Assembly: GCA_951394405.1 (NCBI GenBank)
Contig: OX596336.1
Location: 124,001-188,000, forward strand
Reading direction: 5' to 3'
Length of the DNA: 64,000 nt
Source of the DNA: Coprinellus micaceus
Lineage: Eukaryota > Basidiomycota > Agaricomycetes > Agaricales > Psathyrellaceae
Shown one piece after another: positions 54,777-64,000 of the stretch (the first letter of the stretch is position 1; every line of letters begins with the position of its first letter). A program made the position numbers and the translations under genes. Below the pieces are notes generated by a model. It searched no databases. It was not told the DNA's origin and saw nothing but the letters and a program-made list of their open reading frames with translations.

Positions 54777-55553
54777 GTGGATCAGGAGTAAATTGGCGGT
54801 GATTTGTGGGCAGTGACTTGAATCGAATGCTCAAGTTGGAAGGTCGAAATCGTCTAGGGTATCGCTTGCTGCCCCCTCGTACTATGTACAAGTGTGCTCG
54901 CCTGCGGATGCGCAGCAAGGCGCACACAGGTCGAGTCAACCTGAAGGATCGTGGGCGAGTCAGTCATCTGCGAAACAGACTGAATAGTGGGAACAACGCC
55001 GCACGGGTTCGTACGAGGAGAAACGACCAACGGGCCGCGGTGGGGGAAGGCTCTTTGCGAATGTAGCCTATCGAGGTTCCAGGGGCCCCGCGACTTTGAA
55101 CTGCAGCATCGATAAGTTTGTGAGGTGTCAGAAATAGAAATCGACTGTCGCGTCGCATTGCTTGAAAAGCTTGAACGAAGGGACCCAAGAACCGGAGCTT
55201 GAGGAAGCATTTTGCGCGGAGTAGGTTTTGTCGGGTAACCAAGCGCTGTGGAGGTAGTAGGTGATGTTACGAAGAGCCTGGGCAGTCCCAAGAAGGTGTA
55301 GGAAGGGCCTGGGACGGCAACATCTGGGACGGCAACATGAGAGTGGCTAGGCTCCCAGGATACGCATCAGACGATCGTGACTTGCCTCCATCCCAATTCG
55401 CCACCTCAATTCTTCCAGAGTGTTTACCTGAAATGTGGCCTTAGGGTTCCCCCGTGTATGTGCGTGACATGAGCTCGGACATTTGGTTTGCCTCTATCGA
55501 ACGTCTCGTATCATCCTGCATTAGTGGGCAGTCTCCCGACACATTCGGACCTG
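54777..55553. other. Spacer before the transposase 3' end
   Basis: No gene recognised. The left end of the Plavaka element should be here, but I could not find matching terminal repeats. Confidence 0.4.
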
Positions 55554-58500
55554 TCAAGGGTCGTCCTCATCTCCACCGTACATATCGTTGTGCATGAGGA
55601 ACTCCCCGTCGTCGAGGTCGTCGAAGTAGTCGAGATCCTCCTCTTCCGCATGTTCTCGTAGCTCTCCATCATCTTCGAGACCCTCGATCTCGGCATTCAC
55701 CACCTTGTTCGCGTTCTCGCCGCTGAAGCCACTAATAGTGTCCTCAAGGCGCCCCTGACGTCCGTCCCTTTCATCCGCCTGGTTAGAACTTTCGCCACCG
55801 ATATCGTTGGCATTATTCGAGTTATTTGGGATCGTGGTGGCAGAGTCGGAAAGAGCTGAGGGCGTAGTCGACCGGAAGGCTTCGCAGTGGTCGAAATTAT
55901 GGGGAATGGAGGGTATATGAGGTGGGGGAAAATTTTCCGTGTGCATGTACGCATGCCCTACCGACATTCCATACTGATATCGCATGAACATATCGCGGTC
56001 AGCGAACCTGAAAGAGACCTTGGTTGAGTACGGTGGAGTGCGATACACGAGTGCATACGGGTTCAAATCTGGGCATTACCTGTTGATAAAGTACGCTTTC
56101 CAGATATTGCGGTTGTTGATCAACTGCGATTCCATGCTGGGGTCGTCCTCCTTCCCTAGTGAGAATTGAGGGATGAGGTGTATGCATCGAACGATGTCAG
56201 CTGGATTGACGAAGTCCAGCGCGATCCCAGAGCTGACGGGACACAGGGAGACGCAATCAAGGGAGAATTCCCCGGTCGAGCCGATGAATCGGTACCACTG
56301 AAGCCATACGAAGTCGATTCGTTGGTACCCGGGTTGTTGCATCCCATCGGGTAGAGGACCGATGTACGAAACGTTGGCATGAAAGACTCCAAGCGTCCTG
56401 CCGTATATGTACGGATGCTCTGAGGACCAGGTATCCTTCCCGTACTGGCTGTTGAGCATCATTACGTTGCACTGGGGCGTATCGACATGGAGGACATCTT
56501 GATCTCTGCAAACGTCGTACGTGGTGTAGTTGATCTTCAGCAATTTGTGGGAGTAAATCCTATTCCCTTGGAGGACGACGTGCACACACTGGTCTTCCGG
56601 AATTGCGTCGGACTTCCGACCTAGGAGATCAAGGAGGCGGAGGAGGAGGTGCTTCTTCAGAATGGAAATAAAATCCTAATATCAAGTTACTCGATTCAGA
56701 CAGCGCCTGACGGATATAGAGGAAGCACGGACCAGCAAATAATGGTCAACGCCGCCTGGCTGAACGGGCTCGCTGGCGAAGAAATTTAATCCGATGGACC
56801 GATTTTGGTTTGACCCGATTATGTAGTGGGGATCAGGGGACAGTTCAGGCGTGGAGTTCGCCGGGCTGGCCTCTGAGGGTTGCTCTTGTGCCGTGGTAGG
56901 GGCGTCGGTCTTGGACGCAATCTCCATCTCACCCCGGATCCGTGCAAGACGAGCTTTCCGGCGTTCTATCTTTGAGAGCTGCATTTCGTAGTTCTTGCGG
57001 TCCGTCCGGGGGTACCATGATTTTGGGTCCCGGTGGTATAACTCTCCCTACGACAAGATGAGTATGTTAGCTAAATCATAGTCAAGAGATTTATGCCAAC
57101 AAGCCTCGAGATCTCACAGTTTGAGTGGAATAAGAGTCGGTTGTGCCTAGCCTGCGGATGGTCGAGGTGTAATCGCCAAGGAAATGAAATTTGATCGTGT
57201 AGATTCCGAGCGCTTTCGGACGCCGAGATGCGCTCCCCGTTTTCCCATTCGCCACATCCTTCCTAGCTCTGGCTTCAGCTTCTTTCGCAAGCTCTTTGGT
57301 AGGTACCTTCATGCAGGTGTCCTTGTCGAATCGCCTCATCTGCGCCCCGAGTTGGGTAGTAGTGTAGTCAAGAAGACTCAGGGTATAATCGTTGTGTAAT
57401 TTGAGTTTCGCAAGTGCCTGCCATTGAGCACACACAAAAAGAAGGCTCATCAGCCTCCCGTTATGGTCTCCTGGTAATAGTAATTCAAAGGCCGGAATTG
57501 AACACTGCGAGGACAAGATATCAGCTCGGTGACGCTCATACGAGTAAGGAAGGACTACTCGCCTGGAGTAGGTCTTCGAAGTCTCTAGCCGCCTTCCTCT
57601 TCATCTGCGAGACGTTCATTGGGAACTTGCGAATAGTGTCACGGCCAAAGGCGGGGATTGCTCGGTAACTGTTCAGACCAAGTCAGGGTTGAGGGAGACA
57701 CATTCATGCTGGCACACCTACCGACAATCAAGCTCGGCAGCCAACGATATGTCACTGGGAAAGGCGTCGAGCAATCGTATGAGATGCACGTATAGCCTTT
57801 TCCAAACCCCAATGTCGAACTCATGGAGGATGTCGACAGTAAGGGCCGACAGGATGCTGAAGTCCACATCCGCAAGGTGTGTCGAGAACGCAGTCTAAAA
57901 CACACAACGTAGTTAGTTTCAGACTGATAGGCGCGCCAAGGGGCCTGCTCACACTCAAGGGAACAAGGGACGTTGGCACAAGCTCCTTCTCAATCACGTC
58001 CTTGCTATCCACAGCGTACCCCCGCCGGATGAGTGCCTGTGCATCGGCCACCTTTTTTTGTTGATCTGCAAGAGATCGCTCTTTGTCGAGTCTCTCGGTA
58101 TCTGAGGGAGCACCCAATTTGAACATCTGATCCGTTTGGACAAGGCACCGGTGACATGGGGAGAGTCCGTTATTGCGAAGTCCGGCGATCAGGACCCTAG
58201 GAGGATAAGTATCATGTGTTCATGGGGACGGATGGTAAGTCAGACTTACTTCTCAGGGTAATCGGCCGAATACGTGAAGATCCACGGAAAGAAACATCGC
58301 TCCTTACCATCGGGGCACGGAAGGATGATGCCGTGTTTCGTAGCCTCGACAAACTCCGGGCTGAGGAGGAAGGACCACTGTTTGTGGAACAGCTCTCGCC
58401 TGCAATACGTGAATAGAGCGTCTGTCGGCAGCTTCCCCCCATTGATTCCTTTTAGGTAGTCGTTTAGCCTGTCGGGAAGCTGTAAGGCCGCCGGTGCCAA

Positions 58501-60247
58501 CTCATCAATTAGCGAGTTCGCGGGGGTCTGTTGCCGTGCTCACCTTCATAAAATAGGCGATATGGTACCCCAGTTGTTGAGAGGGCTTTCCCCATCGGTG
58601 TTTGGATTCGTTCCCGAAGAAGAGATAACACGGCCATAGGCTAGCGCCTCCAAAGGACGTCAATTGGGTGCCATCCGACCACAGCATCAAAGCCACAACG
58701 ACCCTTTCCAATCCCTCGTTATGGTAGGTTGGGGGCTGCCTCTGGATACGCTCATGCACCTCTCGAAACGCTCGCGACATGTAGAGCTCCCCATAGAGTT
58801 CTGAGTCCGGTGAATCGGGCGTTCTTCTCCACGTGGACCTGTAAGGATAGTAATGAAATTCTTGGCTATCGGCGTGGTTCGAAAGCTTCTCCTTAATGAC
58901 GGACACAATCGATCGGTATCGAAAGTCGCCGACGACGAAGTTTGTTGTCCCAGATTGCTTCATCCTGTTGTGAAGGGGGATGTCAATCGACACGGTGGCG
59001 GTTAGCCATCCATCGTCTGAGATCCATGATCCATCTTTTCCCGTAAGATCGCTTCTGTTAGCGCCGAGAGTCTTGAACGCGGCCCTCCAATCCACCTTGA
59101 TCGCGTCGTCGAGAGAAAAGTCTTCGGCTTTGAAGATCGAAATAAGATTCTGAAAGTCGGTGAACGATTTGTTGGCGGATGCCCAGTACCATTCGGCCAA
59201 AAGAAACGCGGTGCGGTTAGCGAATGGGCCGTAAGTGGACTCTGTGTTGACTTTTTTTTTGTTGCGGTTATTAGTCAGTTGGTCTGGGTCGTGAACTCTT
59301 GGGGAGACGCCAGCTGGAAGTAAGTATCTCCTCTTCACCCCGAGATTGCTAAGCTTCGACTCGTGAACGATGAAGGGTGAGGTTGAAGCCTCCCTCAAAG
59401 GGATGGTGGCAGGGGCTGACAGCAACGCGATTTGAGCTTCCAGAAACTGGAAGTCTACGGAAAGTAAGAAGGGTCAAAATCAAGTATATTCTCTCACCGC
59501 GTTAGGGGCAGATGTAGGCGTACCAACTGGTTGGTCATTTGCAATTGCAAAGGTAGGGAAGGCAGCGGGTGGAGGCGCGGGCTGGACGTCGTGAATATAG
59601 CGCGCTGGAAGGCGCCTCTCTCTCTTGCCCTTTCTAGCTGCCACGGGAGCTTCGAGGTCGTGGCCTGAGACCTCCTGGGCACCGGATGAGAGGATCATCA
59701 ACATCACCTCAATGTTCGTTGGGTGCTCTGGGATGCGTACCATGGGTTCAGGGGTAACGGTAGTTCTACGCCTTTTTCTGGCACGGCGCTCTGTCTCTGG
59801 GTCCCGTCCCTGTCGTACGTAATTAGCGCCACTCTCGCTAGTCGAGGATCTTGAGCTACCAGTTCTGAACTCGTTTCCTGTGGCCGTGATGTTGAGGTGG
59901 AAGGGTTGCTACTTCCAAAAGGTTTGTTGTGTCTTTCGCTCTAAAAACACTTTTAGTGCATTACGAAGCGTTTAAGTCCCAGTCGAACCTACTTCATCTA
60001 GCAGCAAGGGTTCCGGAAGTGGTTGGCTTGGCTCGACCCTCTTCCTCTTTTTGCTCTCCCAATGCGCCCTCGTTTGTTGTAGCAGGTCCGAGACACTCTG
60101 ACGAGCAAGCACGCAGGTTGATCGCTCATGCGCGTGTAAGTGATGCGAAGTCAGATAGTTCTTGCCGCAATGAGAGCAACAGTAAGACGTGTATGCCGAA
60201 TGTTCGTAAGGGCCTCGGGAGCTTGAGGAGAAAGGCTGGCCGTTCAT
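55554..60247 (-). CDS. Plavaka-type (KDZ-related) DNA transposase
   Basis: A many-exon minus-strand gene with the landmarks of Agaricomycete Plavaka transposases in order. A C2HC finger at the start (CSHCGKNYLTSHHLHAHERS, ATG at 60247). The catalytic region, 59425-58505: DGWLTATVSIDIPLHNRM, LYMSRAFREVHERIQRQ, VVALMLWSDGTQLTSFGGAS and LFFGNESKHRW. Then NNGLSPCHRCLVQTDQ, VDILHEFDIGVWKRLYVHLI, RAIPAFGRDTIRKFPMNVSQ, KAARDFEDLLQCSIPAFE, LAKLKLHNDYTLSLLDYTTT and GTTDSYSTQTGELYHRD. The 3' domain (56585-55554) has NVSYIGPLPDGMQ, RIDFVWLQWYRF, FVNPADIVRCIHLIP and FADRDMFMRYQYG, then an acidic tail. Exon joins were not all resolved. No clear frame break was found, so it may be intact, though its terminal repeats were not located. 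Confidence 0.85.
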
Positions 60248-60838
60248 GAAATCTGGGGGGGGGGAACGTAAAAATAAAAGCAGAACACAGGGCGGGGGTC
60301 AGCGAATCGTTCAAGGCGCGAGGATCTCGAGGGACGTACATTTTGTGCCAAAAACTCTTGAAGGAGAGTAATCCTATAATTGCGAGTGCGAACAAAGAGA
60401 GAGAGAGAGAAGAGAAGATCCAGTGAGTGTAGTGCTGAGGGTTTTACGACTCGAGGCGAGCGACTCAAATTAGGTGGGTGTGCATCGGGGAGCAAGTAGC
60501 AAAGGCGGTTGGGAACGTTGTTTGCGTGTGCGTACGACTCGCCTGCCGCTCTGGTAGTAATTCGCTGTGACTCCATCCAACTCAATGGCTCATCGCAGCG
60601 ACAGGCTTTCACCGTCCTGCGGACGTCTCTGACTCTGAAGAGAATGTCACAATGACCAATGCATAAGCCTGTGCTGCGGCGCGCTCCCCTGACTCGTTTG
60701 CTGCGCATTCCTGTCACAGAGTAGTTTAAAATGGGCTGCACGAAAGCGAGGAGATATCACTCACAACGATACGGTGTTCAACCCATCTCCCGAACTACGC
60801 TCACAACGGTTCTTCAACGCTAACCCTCTATAAAAATC
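60248..60838. other. Upstream region of the transposase and of the coiled-coil gene
   Basis: Contains a 10-G run (60255) and a GA run near 60394. The sequence TATAAAA at 60829 lies only a few bases before the ATG at 60839, too close for a normal TATA box. Confidence 0.45.
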
Positions 60839-61543
60839 ATGTTGCGAACGACAATCCCAGCGCCACCTTGCAAACGCACTCGACGAGGCGCGTACCACCC
60901 CTACGCCCAAGGGGAGGTGAGCCCATGCGCAGGACGGGAGGGGCGAGGGGCGGGTACGATGGGGCCATCTGCAGATAGAATCAAGCAGGAAGGCGCAGAT
61001 GATGGGGCATCTTTGAACATCACAGGTAAGTCACGAACACACGGAGCCGGAGCTCAGACTTGAAACTGACAATCGGCTGTAGTTAACGAGGGCTCGAATG
61101 CCAACACTCACGCCAAGCGAACTCTTGTTGCCACGAGAGACGTCCCCAGGCCCCGGGATGCCACCAAGGCTTCATCTGAGGCAGCAAATCTCAAGGCGGA
61201 AATCAGACGGTTGAAGGAACGTGTCCAGGAACTGGACAGAACCACGAAGCGGCTGAGGAATCAACTTCTTTGCAGGGGTGAGCTCCTGAAGGACGCGAGG
61301 GGAGAGAGGGACGAGGCACGTACGGAATGTGTCAATGCGGAGGAAAGGTTGGAGCAGAATGAGACGATATTGGAGGCACTCCAGCGTGAAGCTGATCGAT
61401 ACCGTGGTTGGTGGCTGACGGACTACTATTCTTTGAAGGTCGTCCTTGGGCTGGTGCCCAACAAGAACGACGTCGAGGCGATCGCTGCGGCATCCCGGGA
61501 CCGCTATGCCGCCTATATCGCCGCGGCGAAGAAGCAGCAGTAG
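60839..61543 (+). CDS. Coiled-coil protein of unknown family
   Basis: Exons 60839-61025 and 61083-61543 join in phase (215 residues) from ATG (MLRTTIPAPPCKRTRRGAY). The N-terminal ~95 residues are basic and probably disordered (RTRRG and an IKQEG-type SUMO-site-like motif). A long helix follows with heptads (LKAEIRRLKERVQELDRTTK and on to READRYRGWWLTDYYSLKVV), then an Ala-rich C-terminus. The basic stretch before the coiled coil is not a recognisable bZIP basic region. Divergent from the Plavaka transposase. Confidence 0.6.
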
Positions 61544-64000
61544 AGACGAGCTGGGGAAATCTTGGAGCACGGAACGAAGCATTGCGATTGGTTAGCGTAG
61601 GAAGCATAGTGATTTGCCCACAAACTTTATATGTTTTGAAATCTTCGGTATTGAGCAACCGTGGTTAGAGTTAGGTTTGTGTGTCAATGGGTAAGCGACT
61701 AATTATGCGGCGATGGAGCCCGACTCCGCCTTCGTGACGCCGTCGACCATTATTATGGGACACATAGCCGACGGCAACTTGGTGGTGGTGAATTGGTGCG
61801 GCATGTGCTTGTGTGGTGGGAGTAGCAAGGGGAGTGTGTTGACGGTGATGGTGGCCGAGACGACGGAGTAGAGATCTTCCGACGCGACATTTGGAAGTCG
61901 ACCCACGATGCTGAGGATGATGAACCCAGGCGATGAACTTGGGTGAGTCGCACTTGTCGGCGAGCAGCTGCTAAAGGTGGTGGCGTCGTCCCCGCTCGAA
62001 AGCCCTACGAGTGACCAGGTTGCACTGGGTTGACCGTGGCGGGGGTGGCGTACGACGTTAACCGGTTCTAATGCTCCTGGTGGAACCCAAACGGCACGCC
62101 CGAGTGCGCAGAACTGTAAATAAATAGAACGCCGTGAATATAGCCGAAGGCAAGGTGATAGTAAGGGAAACGTTGTAGGTGAAAATGAGAGAATGAGGGG
62201 AAGCGTGAAGTGTATGGGTAACAAAGGGAATGTGCGAGGTAGAGATAAAAAGCAGCAGTTTAGGACCCATCGCATCTCTATGTCGGCGTTCCGGACGTAG
62301 AGGGTCTAGGAAGAGCGAGGGTTAGATGGGTCGGCCACCGCAGCGGGATGATTCGACTCGAATTCGAATTCGAATTCGACACGCGGCCACCAGACGAAAC
62401 GAAGGTTGAACCGCCAAAGAAAATTGGCATCTTGCTTCTGAAGGATAAGCCGACCGGTCGAAAGCTTTGCATCTCGCAGTCAGTATCTCCCAGGAAATCC
62501 TACTGCTCATCACTCACAAGGCGCACCCACCCTTCGAACACCGTCACCTAGCGTCTTTGCATCGGTGCTCGAAAGGGTGCAGAGCCGCGATGTACTTCGA
62601 CAGATACTTGCATGCTCGCGGTGACAGTGCTGGAAGGGGTAGATCCTCGATGCCCAGTGGTAGCCGCATGGGAGATAGCGGGTCGAGGGTGAAAGCGAAG
62701 TTCATGGCTGGTTCCCAAAGCTTGTATCCCCTTGTCAGTCTCAGTCTGCCTCTGGAATATGAAGAGGACTAACACCCACGAGCTATCGTTATAGTTACTA
62801 GATGTGTCGCTTGTTCCTCTCCTCTCGCCTCCCGATGTCGACTCTGGGGTTAGGCCGCGTCGATATTCCCAAATAGCAGACACATTGACTCCTGGGCAAT
62901 CCGCCCCTACCACGAGAGACTGTAGCCGTCGATGACTGGTTCGAGGAAGATTTACGAGTCGCCTTTGAACTCAGGCGAAGGGTGGTAGGGCGATAGCCAG
63001 TCGACCGCTTCTGATCCAGTGCCGGCGTTTCCCTGTAAGGTGTTCTCAGCTCCAATACCTACCTCCAATGCACTCATTGCAACGCCAAACGACGAGAACG
63101 AACTCTCTACCACGCACCTTGAACGGCTGCCAGAACTCGAGCTCGTGAGGGTGTCTCTGCGAAGAAGTTGGTGGTCTTGATGCAACATGGTTTGATGGCA
63201 CTGGACGCGGTTCCCTGCGCGTGTGAACGGACCGCAGTGGCTCTCAGCCACAACGCCATGACTAACTTCAGCATTCAGTGGGTTCAACTGGCATTGGAGG
63301 GTCGGTGAAACGTGGATTGGACTAAGATACTAAGTATATGATAAATCGATGCAAGAGCCCGCACCGCGTGACACATGGAAATTGCAATGCTAAGGGATGT
63401 ACGAGTTACAGAGGGATTCTAGGTATACGCTTCTTTGTCCATGGGTGTCACCAGCATGGTCCTTTTAGATAAATAGATATGGGGAGGGGCCCTGTATGTC
63501 AGAGGAAACCGTCCGCGAATTTGACATGGAGGAGCTACGTGGTGATTAAGGGCGCAGCCCCCGTAGTTCCCTTCTGAGAGGGTGTCGAGCTTGGCTGCCT
63601 CTCGTCCAAGGTTTGGTTGGGATGGGGGAATACGGTTGCTACCGTTTCGCCGATAAACTCGTAGTAGACCGTGAAAGGCGGGACCTATGGGTCAGCACGA
63701 GATGTCAGGGTGGTCACCTACTTTCGCGACTGGGATGAGATCTTCGCGTAGCCTGTGCACTCGACGCATTCGAAGTATATATCGTATTCCTGTTCGACGC
63801 ACGTCAGAAATCATTCACCGATGGCTACGAATAGCACGCGCCACCATAATGGCCTCGTCTAGGCTGAAAAATAACGCATTCTGCTTGCTGATAGGGCGCT
63901 CTGGTCAATCTTTCGAATGTCGATGGGGCGGGACTGGAGGTAGGACCGAAGGCGGTGGTCAAAGTGCGACGGCGGTGCGCCACGGTACCGCTGGCGTTCT
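61544..64000. other. Region with no well-supported gene
   Basis: A 190-codon minus-strand frame (61703-62275) has a hydrophobic start but no recognisable family. A GAATTC/TTCGAA run lies at 62356-62378. On the minus strand near 63540-63800, segments with EYDIYFECVECTGYAKIS and PPFTVYYEFIGETVAT may be the 3' exons of a gene that extends past the window; the implied intron (about 37 nt) is unusually short, so I am unsure. Confidence 0.35.

Noticed and set aside
55300..60830. CACTA-like termini for the Plavaka element
   Set aside because: I looked on both sides for inverted CACT[AG] ends and a short duplication and found no convincing pair by eye.
61703..62275. 190-codon frame with hydrophobic start on the minus strand
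   Set aside because: No recognisable domain, no paralog, odd composition; left as unsupported.
63540..64000. Possible minus-strand gene cut by the window edge
   Set aside because: Two short protein-like segments only, joined by an implausibly short intron; not enough to call.
1..64000. CRISPR arrays, bacterial operons, phage genes, rRNA genes, telomere repeats
   Set aside because: None seen; intron-rich genes and element types are fungal.

Overview
The window looks like nuclear DNA of a filamentous basidiomycete, most likely an Agaricomycete. Genes are cut by many short GT-AG introns (mostly 45-75 nt). The gene content fits: a lineage-expanded BTB/POZ family, a MYND-finger gene, a short Cys-rich GPI-type protein, and a Plavaka-type (KDZ-related) transposase. 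The one tRNA has a 20-nt intron just 3' of its anticodon.

Region 1 (1-13.6 kb and 35.9-46.1 kb) is a dispersed cluster of eleven or twelve BTB paralogs on both strands. They share one gene model: a tiny first exon ending in a Cys-Pro codon pair, a ~300-nt BTB exon, a ~155-nt exon ending in a Trp codon, and a last exon ending in a Cys/Trp motif and an F-x-T-[YF]-L-like C-terminus. The cluster also holds a MYND gene broken by a TA-flanked MITE (4.8 kb), tRNA-Ala(UGC) (7.8 kb), a degraded BTB copy (9.6 kb) and a BTB gene split by two different inverted-repeat elements (43.3-45.5 kb).

Region 2 (9.5-37.7 kb) is framed by a ~2.8-kb inverted duplication. The right arm holds the 3' end of an intact class II DAHP synthase gene plus BTB genes. 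The left arm holds a decayed copy of the same segment. Between the arms lie an ICMT (Ste14-family) gene, a Ty3/gypsy chromovirus with 245-bp LTRs and an ATTCG target duplication, and the complete 16-exon DAHP synthase. The gypsy gag-pol frame is itself split by an apparently intact Ty1/copia element (383-bp LTRs, TCATG duplication).

Region 3 (46.2-64 kb) has a small Cys-rich GPI-anchored-type protein, two duplicated pairs of lineage-specific genes (coiled-coil proteins at 48.2 and 51.3 kb; C-x2-C/H-x-C proteins at 49.4 and 54.1 kb), a gene with tandem Ser/Pro-rich repeats (52.6 kb), a near-complete Plavaka-type transposase gene (55.6-60.2 kb, minus strand) and another coiled-coil protein (60.8 kb). 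The last 2.4 kb has no gene I can support well.

Metabolically, only DAHP synthase (shikimate entry) and ICMT (CaaX-protein methylation) are housekeeping-like. The rest is accessory, paralog-rich and transposon-rich. Exon joins were worked out by eye from splice sites, phase and paralog comparison; the BTB, DAHP synthase and ICMT models keep phase throughout.
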